Source of the DNA: Candidatus Bruticola papionis
GTDB taxonomy: Bacteria; Vulcanimicrobiota; Xenobia; Xenobiales; Xenobiaceae
Reading direction: 5' to 3'
Length of the DNA: 15,643 nucleotides
Assembly: GCA_002407045.1 (NCBI GenBank)
Contig: DHKB01000001.1
Location: forward strand, 1-15,643
Within the stretch, counting starts at the first letter, position 1. Each line of letters starts with the position of its first letter. The notes below the pieces were generated by a model. It ran no database searches. It saw nothing but the letters and a program-made list of their open reading frames with translations, and had not been told where the DNA came from. A program made the position numbers and the translations under genes. This document shows positions 7,079-13,669 of this stretch, piece by piece.

Positions 7079-7618
7079 ATGGATATATACAAAGCTTTAA
7101 CTCGCTTAGAAAAAACCGTAGAATCAAGTAAACCTTTGCCGTTAGTTTTAGCAGCTTACTCGGTGATCAATAAAGAAAATTTCTTAAAATTAATTGCTGA
7201 AGCTAGAGCCAGTTTACCCGAAGAAATTTTGCAAGCCAAGGACCTGGTCAGCCGTTCTGAACAAATAAAAGAAGAAGCTGCACAAGACGCAGAAAAGATT
7301 GTCAGTGAAGCGGAAGATAGGGCTAGGGAGACTTTGCGAGCTGCCAAAACAGAAGCTAGCAGCTTGATACAACAACACGAAATTGTCCGCCAAGCTCGAG
7401 AGGAAGCTGAAAATATTATTCAAGAAGCCGAAGAGAGGGCGCGAGCAATTGAAGAGAGCGCTTCTGCCGCTGCCGAAAAGGTCAATCGTGAGGCCAACGA
7501 TTACGCTCGAGGCGTCTGTGATGATGCTGATCGCTATGCTGCCAAAGTTGTTACCAATTTGCAACGCGAATGCAAACAAATTTTAGAGTCTTTGCAACGT
7601 ATGGAAAAGAAACAATAA
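7079..7618 (+). CDS. Coiled-coil protein downstream of coaD, unknown function
   Basis: This 179-residue soluble protein is almost entirely helical and charged. The N-terminal 55 residues (up to ASLPEEILQAK) look like a small separate segment. The rest is a continuous Ala/Glu/Arg-rich coiled coil resembling stalk subunits of F- or V-type ATPases, or DivIVA-like proteins. Two similar stretches, around residues 70-85 and 109-124 (both A-E-x-I-x-x-E-A-E-x-R-A-R), suggest an internal duplication about 39 residues apart. No signal peptide or membrane segment is seen. I recall from genome annotation that Firmicutes often carry a coiled-coil gene loosely called ATPase next to coaD, with the same start (short leader, then R-A-S-L-P-E-E-I). 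This looks like that family, but its role is not known to me. The start is firm: GGAGGG lies 8 bases before ATG. It is probably transcribed with coaD, 56 bases upstream. Confidence 0.82.
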   Translation: MDIYKALTRLEKTVESSKPLPLVLAAYSVINKENFLKLIAEARASLPEEILQAKDLVSRSEQIKEEAAQDAEKIVSEAEDRARETLRAAKTEASSLIQQHEIVRQAREEAENIIQEAEERARAIEESASAAAEKVNREANDYARGVCDDADRYAAKVVTNLQRECKQILESLQRMEKKQ

Positions 7619-7660
7619 TTTCGAGTTTAGATTGCTCTTTTTTTTGTAGCTTTGCCAATT

Positions 7661-7669
7661 TGTTATATT
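7661..7669 (+). promoter_or_regulatory. Possible extended -10 promoter for the ABC ATPase gene
   Basis: TGTTATATT matches the extended -10 pattern TGn-TATAAT with one mismatch. It follows a T-rich stretch (eight or more T at 7638-7645). No good -35 box is present at 17 bases, which is usual for extended -10 promoters. It would give a leader of roughly 120 bases before the GTG at 7799. This is the best promoter-like site in the 7619-7798 gap, but it is weak evidence. Confidence 0.3.
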
Positions 7670-7798
7670 AGCCTTTTCGGGTAGGAGCTGAATAACAAAA
7701 AGAGAAAAAACACTAAGAATAGTAGTCCCGCAGCATTCAAAGCGCGGTTATGTTGTGACTGAGAGTGCGTAATCAGCAATAGTTTGGGGTATTTAGTC

Positions 7799-8965
7799 GT
7801 GGGTAGTGTTCGTCTTGTCGAAGTAAATAAGATCTATGATGGTTGGGCTCCCAACCCGGAGCACAAAGCATGGTATCAGTTCTGGAAGCCCAGTCGTCTT
7901 CCCAATCAAGTTCATGTGGTTAAGAATATCTCTTTAGATATCAAAGACGGTGAGTTTTTAGTTTTAGTTGGCCCTTCAGGATGTGGTAAGTCGACCACTT
8001 TGCGCATGGTTGCTGGCTTAGAGGAAATTACCAGCGGTTCAATTTATATAGGAGATCGCAAAGTAAACGATGTCTCTCCTAAAGATCGAGATATCGCCAT
8101 GGTTTTCCAGAGTTACGCTCTTTACCCGCACTTTAGCGTCTATGACAATATGGCCTTTGGCTTGCGTCAGCGTAAATATTCCGAAGAGGAAATCAAAAAA
8201 TTAGTTGATCATGCTGCTGAGCTATTAGACATAAAGCATTTGTTATTGCGCAAACCTAAAGAGCTTTCCGGAGGCCAGCGCCAGCGTGTGGCCATGGGGC
8301 GTGCTATAGTCCGTCGTCCTCAAGTTTTCCTTATGGACGAGCCTCTTTCCAACTTAGATGCTAAGTTGCGCGTACAAATGCGGGCTGAGTTGCAAAAGTT
8401 ACATCACACTTTGGGTGTAACTACTATTTATGTGACTCACGATCAGACTGAAGCCATGACTTTGGGTGATAGAATTGTGCTTATGCATCAGGGCATTATC
8501 CAGCAAGCGGCTGCTCCCTTGGAAATGTATGAGCATCCGGCCAACAAATATGTGGCCGGTTTTATCGGTACTCCGTCAATGAACTTTGTAGATGTTAAGT
8601 TGGAAGCTGCCGGTGAAGGAGTCTCTGTTAAGGGTAAAGGTTTCAGTATAGAAATTCCGGAACGTTTGGCTGGTCGCTTAAAAGAGTTTGCTGGAGCTGA
8701 ATGTACTTTTGGTATTAGGCCGGAAAATATTCACGATCCTAAGTTCGCTCGCGACAGTGAATTTTTGGTGCCTATTTTGGCTAAAGTGGAAGTTTATGAG
8801 CCTATGGGCTCAGAAGTCTCTTTGCATATTCGCCTAGGTGAAGAAGAGTTAATAGCCAGGGTCGACTCTCATACTGAGGCAAAAGTTGGCGATGTGGCCA
8901 GTTTGGCTTTGGATACACGCAAAATTCATTTGTTTAATAAGGATACTGAAGTAGTGATGATCTAA
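7799..8965 (+). CDS. ugpC: Carbohydrate ABC transporter ATPase, MalK/UgpC/MsmX type
   Basis: This is the ATP-hydrolysing subunit of a CUT1-type importer for sugars or glycerol-3-phosphate, acting on the cytoplasmic side of the membrane. Counted from the GTG at 7799 it has 388 residues. Walker A is GPSGCGKST (58-66), the Q-loop Gln is at 104, the signature is LSGGQ (156-160), Walker B is VFLMDEP (176-182) and the switch His is at 214. After residue about 235 comes the regulatory OB/TOBE domain, with GIRPE near 305. Between the first strand (VNKIYDG) and VVKNISLDI there is an extra Trp/Pro-rich segment of about 25 residues (14-38), longer than usual here. No permease or binding protein lies beside it, as for MsmX-like ATPases that serve several transporters. 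GTG 7799 is preferred (GGGG 9 bases upstream, family-like start); a TTG at 7784 is the alternative. The exact substrate is unknown. Confidence 0.93.
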   Translation: MGSVRLVEVNKIYDGWAPNPEHKAWYQFWKPSRLPNQVHVVKNISLDIKDGEFLVLVGPSGCGKSTTLRMVAGLEEITSGSIYIGDRKVNDVSPKDRDIAMVFQSYALYPHFSVYDNMAFGLRQRKYSEEEIKKLVDHAAELLDIKHLLLRKPKELSGGQRQRVAMGRAIVRRPQVFLMDEPLSNLDAKLRVQMRAELQKLHHTLGVTTIYVTHDQTEAMTLGDRIVLMHQGIIQQAAAPLEMYEHPANKYVAGFIGTPSMNFVDVKLEAAGEGVSVKGKGFSIEIPERLAGRLKEFAGAECTFGIRPENIHDPKFARDSEFLVPILAKVEVYEPMGSEVSLHIRLGEEELIARVDSHTEAKVGDVASLALDTRKIHLFNKDTEVVMI

Positions 8966-9029
8966 GAAGCAGCTATGGCCGCTTAGATTGGATCCGCTGA
9001 AGGCGATATAAAACTTATAGCTTAAAGTT

Positions 9030-9069
9030 AAGGCCTTTCTCTGTGTGGTATCTAAGAGAGAGGCCTTTT
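9030..9069 (+). terminator. Intrinsic terminator or leader hairpin between ABC ATPase and JAMM genes
   Basis: AAGGCCTTTCTCT (9030-9042) pairs with AGAGAGAGGCCTT (9055-9067): 13 bp with one G-T wobble and a 12-base loop, followed by TT and AATT. It ends the ABC ATPase transcript. It also ends only a few bases before the GGAGG (9074-9078) of the next gene, so read-through transcripts would carry the hairpin right against that ribosome site. The rest of the gap from 8966 to 9029 shows nothing I can name. Confidence 0.75.
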
Positions 9070-9083
9070 AATTGGAGGAAACG

Positions 9084-10256
9084 GTGGGAGAAGAAGTTTT
9101 GATGTCCAAAGAGGGAATCGGTGTTGTTACCCCAACTTTGGAACCTGGTGACTTTTTTCAAGTCGGTACTGAAACTGAACAAACTTCGCATATTTATTTG
9201 CGCTATCAGTTATTTAGCAATTTAAATGCTTTAGCTCTAAAAAATACTGCTCAAGAACAAGCTGGCTTGCTTTTGGGAAGCCATACTAAGGATAATTCAT
9301 GGATAAAAATTGAAGAAGCCGTGGAAGTCAAGGCTCAAAATGGCCGTTTTATCGAATCAGTTTGGAAAAAAGCTTTTGCCCAGGCTTCTAAGCAATTTCC
9401 CGGTATGAGTGTAGTCGGCTGGTTCCATTCTCACCCTGGTACTGGCAGCAGTGTGACCGAAGCTGAAAAAGAAGTTCACGCTAAATTCTTCCCCAAACAG
9501 TCACAAGTAATCTATATAGTCGATCCTGTTGTTGGAGAGCGCAGCTTTTATTTATGGCGTGACGGAACTTTGCGTAATAGTGGCGGCTTCCGCATTTATG
9601 GAAAAAGCACGGCCGCTTCAACCGCTGTCGTCAGCCGAGATACCTCTCGCCCAGAAGAATTTATCAACGATCGTTACTTGGAACGCAGCGTAGAAAAGTT
9701 ACAGCGTATGTTGCGCAATCCGGCCATTAGGCCTATCGATTATGCCATTTTAGTGCTGTTGGGTATTTGTCTATTGGTACAATTGCTGCGTCCGGCTCCC
9801 GTAGCTAAGGTAGACCAACATGAAATTTTGGCCAATCAAGTGCAAATTTCTCAGCAAGTAGAAGCTGTAGAAAAGCGCGTCAAAGAAGTTGAAAGCCATT
9901 TGGAAGCCGTAGGCGTTCTGGACAAAGAATTGGGTCTTTCCAATGTTGAAACTGCCGAACCCGTAGTTGATACTTCTGCTAAAACTGGAGAGGCTATTGG
10001 AGGAGCTAAAGACAAAAAAGAAGCTAAATTAGACGACAAAGCCCCTAAAGTCGCTCAGAGTGGCTCCAAGATTATTCTCCACGACGTAAAATCTGGTGAA
10101 ACTATTTCCAGTATCGCTGAAAAATATTATTCAACTACCGATCCTAAAGTATGCAAAGCGTTAGGCAAGTTTAACAAATTGCCCGCTCCTTACTACGATC
10201 ATATTGTGCCTGGCGACCAATTGAAGATTCCTTCTCGCCAAAAAGTTGGTCTTTAA
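9084..10256 (+). CDS. Membrane-anchored JAMM/MPN (Mov34/PAD-1) domain protein with C-terminal LysM
   Basis: This 390-residue protein combines three parts. Residues about 35-175 form a JAMM/MPN metalloprotease-like domain. Its conserved Glu is at 58 in EQAGLLLG, and GWFHSHPGTG carries the two His ligands at 115 and 117. The usual S-x-x-D is T-x-x-E here (Thr125, Glu128), with spacing from the second His as in Rpn11. A single transmembrane helix follows at about 219-237, after a basic stretch, so the JAMM domain should be cytoplasmic. Next come a coiled coil (245-285), a charged linker, and a LysM domain (332-384, from HDVKSGETISSIA to GDQLKIP) that should bind peptidoglycan outside. GTG 9084 is chosen because GGAGG lies 5 bases upstream; TTG 9072 or ATG 9102 are possible. 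The stop abuts the NlpC/P60 gene start, so the two are translated together. Whether the JAMM domain is active, and on what bond, is unknown. Confidence 0.88.
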   Translation: MGEEVLMSKEGIGVVTPTLEPGDFFQVGTETEQTSHIYLRYQLFSNLNALALKNTAQEQAGLLLGSHTKDNSWIKIEEAVEVKAQNGRFIESVWKKAFAQASKQFPGMSVVGWFHSHPGTGSSVTEAEKEVHAKFFPKQSQVIYIVDPVVGERSFYLWRDGTLRNSGGFRIYGKSTAASTAVVSRDTSRPEEFINDRYLERSVEKLQRMLRNPAIRPIDYAILVLLGICLLVQLLRPAPVAKVDQHEILANQVQISQQVEAVEKRVKEVESHLEAVGVLDKELGLSNVETAEPVVDTSAKTGEAIGGAKDKKEAKLDDKAPKVAQSGSKIILHDVKSGETISSIAEKYYSTTDPKVCKALGKFNKLPAPYYDHIVPGDQLKIPSRQKVGL

Positions 10257-11258
10257 GTGAATTTTACTAGAGACACAAATTGGCCGCTATGGGTTAGCAT
10301 TACGTTTTTCGTTTTCGCTTTAGCTATAGTTTGCGGTCGGGGAGAAGTTATGGCCACTGAGGATAAAAGCGAATTATATTTTATTTCAGTTCCTGTCGTA
10401 AGTGTTTTTGCCGATATTTATGACGATTCGGAAAGAGAGACTCAAGTGCTTTGGGGAGAGCCTGTCTATGTAGTGAATGAAACAGAAGATGGGCTTTGGA
10501 AAGAAGTAGTCGTTCCCAACCAATATAGAGAGCCAGAGGGGTATCCTGGTTGGATAAATGGTCGTTATTTAACTAAAGATGCTTCTTCTTGCGTCAATTT
10601 ACCCAAATTAGATACTTGCGCTCAGCCTGTTTTGCGCCCTTGGTCTTTAGAAGACAGTGGTCATGCTCTGTTGGTTGTCAGTCCACAAGCTTACATTTAC
10701 GCTTGCCCAGATAAGAAAAGCGCTGTAAAAGGACGCGTCTTCGCTTCCAGTATTTTGTCCTTACGCAATTTGCAACCTGTACAAGGAAATGATGGCCATA
10801 GCTATTGGAATATAAAGTGGCCTCATAGTGAGTCTGGCTTATATTTGCCCTACCAAGCTGGCTCTAGAGAAGTTTTACCATCCCAAGGGAAAAGTCTCTT
10901 GCAAACGGCTCGCCGTTTTAAGGGAGTTGCTTATCTCTGGGGAGGGCTCACTTGTCATGGTATAGACTGTTCAGGACTAGTTTATATAAGTTGCAAATTG
11001 CATGGCTTGATTGTGCCTCGCGATGCTGATCAGCAGTTCGCTGTAGGTTTGCCAATTAGCCGAGATGAGCTAGAAGCTGGCGATTTAGTCTTTTTTGGCA
11101 AAGATGAAGATCATGTTGTCCATGTCGGCTTCTATGTTGGAAATGGCCAATTCTGGGATGCTTCCGGTAAGCATGGAGTAGGGCTGAGCTCTTTAGATAG
11201 TGGTAGCTATTCTGCAAAGTACCGTTTTTTGGGCGGTCGCCGTTATTTTGAAGAATAG
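10257..11258 (+). CDS. Exported SH3b-NlpC/P60 cysteine peptidase (peptidoglycan endopeptidase)
   Basis: NlpC/P60 enzymes of this type cut gamma-D-Glu-diamino acid bonds in peptidoglycan stem peptides. The 333-residue protein has a signal-like hydrophobic segment (11-26) with likely cleavage near VMA-TED. A bacterial SH3 domain follows at about 42-106, then a second SH3-like region at 138-200, then the peptidase domain. In that domain YLWGG-x-x-x-x-GIDCSG gives Cys238 and HVGFYVGNG gives His289. The third catalytic position, usually His, is Asp301 (FWDASG); acidic residues occur there in some relatives such as RipA (Glu). The layout resembles YkfC-like enzymes. The GTG start follows the TAA of the JAMM-LysM gene with no gap and has no clear Shine-Dalgarno, so translation is probably coupled. 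A 46-bp palindromic terminator follows. Being paired with a LysM protein supports a wall role. Confidence 0.92.
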   Translation: MNFTRDTNWPLWVSITFFVFALAIVCGRGEVMATEDKSELYFISVPVVSVFADIYDDSERETQVLWGEPVYVVNETEDGLWKEVVVPNQYREPEGYPGWINGRYLTKDASSCVNLPKLDTCAQPVLRPWSLEDSGHALLVVSPQAYIYACPDKKSAVKGRVFASSILSLRNLQPVQGNDGHSYWNIKWPHSESGLYLPYQAGSREVLPSQGKSLLQTARRFKGVAYLWGGLTCHGIDCSGLVYISCKLHGLIVPRDADQQFAVGLPISRDELEAGDLVFFGKDEDHVVHVGFYVGNGQFWDASGKHGVGLSSLDSGSYSAKYRFLGGRRYFEE

Positions 11259-11273
11259 CTCTACAGAAATGTA

Positions 11274-11319
11274 CAATAAAATAAGCCCGCTGCTATATAG
11301 CAGCGGGCTTATTTTATTG
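11274..11319. terminator. Perfect 46-bp palindrome, bidirectional terminator between convergent genes
   Basis: The sequence is self-complementary across its whole length with no mismatch. A GC-rich core (AGCCCGCTGC and its complement, around TATA) is flanked by ATAAAAT and ATTTTAT arms. An A-rich run before the stem and a T-rich run after it exist on both strands, so it can terminate both the NlpC/P60 gene from the left and the HtrA gene from the right. Its right end lies 7 bases from the HtrA stop. Confidence 0.95.
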
Positions 11320-11325
11320 GATTAA

Positions 11326-12366
11326 CTATTGGGCGTCTAAAGTAATAGAAACGATAAACTTTTTATTATTGCGCCAGACGGTAAGTTTTATGCGATCACC
11401 GGCACTGTGCTTATTGAGCTCACGAACCATTGCGCCTACAGAGCCGACAGTTACTTTATTGACAGCGCTGACGGTATCTCCAGGCTTGATGTTGGCTCTC
11501 CCAGCTGGAGAACCGTCGATAACTTGAGTAACAAAAACACCGCTAGTAATCTTGATATTGAAATCTTGGGCTTTTTCTAGAGTGAGAGTGGCCCCACTCA
11601 ACCCTAACCAGGGACGCGTTCCTGCAGGTAAACTGCTGCCGTCGGCAATGTAACCGCTGTCGGCTGGGCTATCCATAAGCTGTTGCGCTACACTATAGGC
11701 ATTTTTTATAGGAATGGCAAAACCCAAACCTTGAGCCTTATCGTAACCGTTAGAAGGGCCTGTGTAAACCAAAGCATTGATGCCAATAAGTTCACCACGG
11801 GAGTTGAGCAAAGCACCACCAGAAGAACCGGGGTTGATAGCAGCGTCAGTCTGAATAAGGTTGGTATACTTAATACCTTTAGTTTCGATATTGCGTCCCA
11901 AACCGCTGATCATGCCTTGAGTTACTGTGCCAGTAAATCCTAAAGGGTCGCCTATGGCGATAACGGTTTGGCCTACGCGCAAATTGTCGGAATTGCCAAT
12001 GCGGGCGGCTGGCAATCCCTGAGCGCCGATCTTTATAATAGCCAAGTCTCTTTCGCCAGCTATTTTATGAATTTTAGCGTCGTAAGTTTTTTTGTTTTTG
12101 AGCTGAACCCTAATTTTTTTACCACCCTTGACCACGTGGGCATTGGTAAGAATATAGCCGTTGGAATTGATAATAACACCGGAGCCAATACCAGGTTTTG
12201 TGCGATTCTGACGATAAGTGCGCACCGATACTACAGATTTCGAGGCTTTAGAAATGGCGCTAATACGGTCACTCTCTTCATTGGCTTCGCTTGTGGAAAT
12301 ATTTGCAAATAGCAAAATAGCTACAAGAACCATTACGGTTGCCAACCAATTGCGATGCGTTTTCAA
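11326..12366 (-). CDS. htrA: HtrA/DegP-family serine protease with one PDZ domain
   Basis: HtrA proteases degrade or process misfolded proteins outside the cytoplasmic membrane. The 346-residue protein has an N-terminal hydrophobic segment (7-23), a signal peptide or anchor with possible cleavage at SEA-NEE. The chymotrypsin-like domain has a complete triad: His77 in LTNAHVV, Asp107 in GERDLAII, and Ser182 in INPGSSGGAL. The last motif has Ser where most homologues have Asn (GNSGG); the catalytic Ser itself is intact. One PDZ domain (about 253-345) follows, so it is the short DegS-like or HhoA-like form, not DegP with two PDZ domains. It starts with TTG: GGAGG lies 5 bases upstream on the minus strand and no nearer ATG fits. 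It is separated from mgtC by 180 bases in which I find no clear promoter. Confidence 0.95.
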   Translation of the reverse strand: MKTHRNWLATVMVLVAILLFANISTSEANEESDRISAISKASKSVVSVRTYRQNRTKPGIGSGVIINSNGYILTNAHVVKGGKKIRVQLKNKKTYDAKIHKIAGERDLAIIKIGAQGLPAARIGNSDNLRVGQTVIAIGDPLGFTGTVTQGMISGLGRNIETKGIKYTNLIQTDAAINPGSSGGALLNSRGELIGINALVYTGPSNGYDKAQGLGFAIPIKNAYSVAQQLMDSPADSGYIADGSSLPAGTRPWLGLSGATLTLEKAQDFNIKITSGVFVTQVIDGSPAGRANIKPGDTVSAVNKVTVGSVGAMVRELNKHSAGDRIKLTVWRNNKKFIVSITLDAQ

Positions 12367-12546
12367 GAGAACCTCCAGATATTCGGACGACTTAAAGCGC
12401 CCCTCTCCAGCTCAAAATTTTTGAATGTGAATCTTGGCCTAAAAAACTTACAATCCTAGACGCTCTTCCTTCTTTTGTGGCCGGAAGGCAAAATCCTATT
12501 AAAAGCAACTGCAAAGCTTGGAGAGCGAGTAAAACACCTTGACTAG

Positions 12547-13212
12547 TTAGGTCTCTAAGTTTATTTTTGTGGCTCCCAAGTCTGTCAATTTGGCAATAAC
12601 ATCGGCTTTAGTTACTGAATTTTCGACAGTTATGGAAGTTTCAATTAGAAGCTCTTGCTCTTCTTGACTGATTGCCAATTTACGTATCTTTATGCCACCA
12701 GTATTGAGCTGAAGGCGCATCTTCTCTAGTATGCCTGGATCGTTGGGCAGAGATACGTTTAAGTAAATAAGATTGGAACCGGTAAAGACAGGTTCTAAGC
12801 GTCGCAAAGTTACCAAAGTGAGCAAAGAAATGACACAAGTGGCCCCAGCTACAATAAAAGCGCCAGCTCCGCAACTCATACCTATAGCAGCTACAACCCA
12901 AAGAGTGGCTGCGGTAGTGAGGCCGTGAACCGTAGCTCCGTGCTTCATAATAGCGCCCGCACCCAAAAAGCCTATGCCACTTACTATTTGGGCTGCAACC
13001 CGAGCCGGATCGCGTGGTCCTTCGTTATATGAAAAAAAATAAATGGAAAGAATCGTAAACAGAGCCGAGCCTATAGAGACCATAACGTGAGTACGCAAAC
13101 CAGCTGTACGATTCATAATTTCTCGCTCCATACCGATAAAGCCGCCCAAAAGGGCGGCTGCTATCAGACGGGAAGCCAATATAAACTCTGTTTGTAAGCT
13201 GATATTTTCCAT
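12547..13212 (-). CDS. MgtC/SapB-family inner membrane protein
   Basis: MgtC-family proteins are small membrane proteins linked to growth in low magnesium and, in pathogens, to survival in macrophages. They modulate the F-type ATP synthase or magnesium homeostasis rather than clearly transporting an ion. The 221-residue protein shows the family core: GGFIGMEREIMNRTAGLRTH (23-42), then RVAAQIVSGIGFLGAGAI (71-88) and GLTTAATLWVVAAIGM (97-112). It has four to five membrane helices in the first 135 residues. The last 75 residues form a soluble ACT-like tail, as in full-length MgtC. The start is the ATG after an in-frame TAA-GGA; the AAGGA touches the ATG, so initiation may depend on the DUF493 gene, whose stop is 13 bases upstream. 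It is probably cotranscribed with that gene. Confidence 0.92.
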   Translation of the reverse strand: MENISLQTEFILASRLIAAALLGGFIGMEREIMNRTAGLRTHVMVSIGSALFTILSIYFFSYNEGPRDPARVAAQIVSGIGFLGAGAIMKHGATVHGLTTAATLWVVAAIGMSCGAGAFIVAGATCVISLLTLVTLRRLEPVFTGSNLIYLNVSLPNDPGILEKMRLQLNTGGIKIRKLAISQEEQELLIETSITVENSVTKADVIAKLTDLGATKINLET

Positions 13213-13225
13213 TCCTTAAGTTAAA

Positions 13226-13615
13226 TTAGAGCATAGCTACAATGCGCTTGTCAGCCTTCAGCTCAGCGTAAATCGCATCTAACTGTTCGCGGCTATTAGC
13301 CATAATGTCTATGGTCACGGAAACGTAGCGTCCTTTATTGCTCTTGTTGGTCAGGCGACAATGTTCCAAGGCTAATTCCGGTGCATGCTTCTTGACAAGC
13401 TTGTGGACGTAACTGAGGAAATCGTCTTCCGCGTTACCAAAAACCTTGATAGGAAAGCGGCAAGGAAACTTGAGAGCTGCTCCGCGACCGCCATGCTTAT
13501 TGATAAAAGCTTCGGAAGCGTCACTCAGATTGACTGCTCCTTCGTGTTTGTGATTATGGCAACCACAATTGCAATGCTCGTCGTGATTATGTTCGTGATG
13601 ATTATGCTCACTCAT
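13226..13615 (-). CDS. DUF493/YbeD-like protein with His/Cys-rich N-terminal head
   Basis: Residues 46-129 match the small DUF493 (YbeD) family, an ACT-like alpha/beta fold of about 85 residues: FPCRFPIKVFG, then HAPE, then SNKGRYVSVTI, then EQLDAIYAEL. YbeD function is not established; in E. coli it lies beside the lipoate genes, but no lipoate gene is present here. The unusual part is the head: residues 4-24 contain nine His and three Cys (HNHHEHNHDEHCNCGCHNHKH), a pattern typical of nickel, zinc or copper binding. A Gly-containing linker joins the two parts. At 129 residues it is longer than plain DUF493 proteins. The ATG has only a distant Shine-Dalgarno (GTGAGG, about 15 bases away). It lies between the FecR-like gene and mgtC, on the same strand as both. 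A role as a metal store or sensor is inference. Confidence 0.85.
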   Translation of the reverse strand: MSEHNHHEHNHDEHCNCGCHNHKHEGAVNLSDASEAFINKHGGRGAALKFPCRFPIKVFGNAEDDFLSYVHKLVKKHAPELALEHCRLTNKSNKGRYVSVTIDIMANSREQLDAIYAELKADKRIVAML

Positions 13616-13669
13616 ATATTTAAACTAAAGCCTCACTTAGTCGTTTCTTTCTATTTTAGCCACCTAAAG

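Noticed and set aside
7383..7586. 67-codon plus-strand frame inside the coiled-coil gene
   Set aside because: It is fully contained within the coiled-coil gene in another frame and reflects its repetitive codons; no ribosome site is evident.
9084..10256. Part of a prokaryotic ubiquitin-like conjugation operon
   Set aside because: No E1-like, E2-like or ubiquitin-fold protein is found in the window, so this cannot be claimed.
9084..11258. Prophage tail module (lambda K-like JAMM plus NlpC/P60)
   Set aside because: No other tail, capsid, integrase or lysis gene is nearby, and the LysM, membrane helix and signal peptide do not fit tail protein K.
12367..12546. Promoter or terminator between mgtC and htrA
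   Set aside because: I looked on both strands; only short imperfect repeats (such as CCTTC/GAAGG) are present, with no usable -35/-10 pair or stem followed by a T-run.
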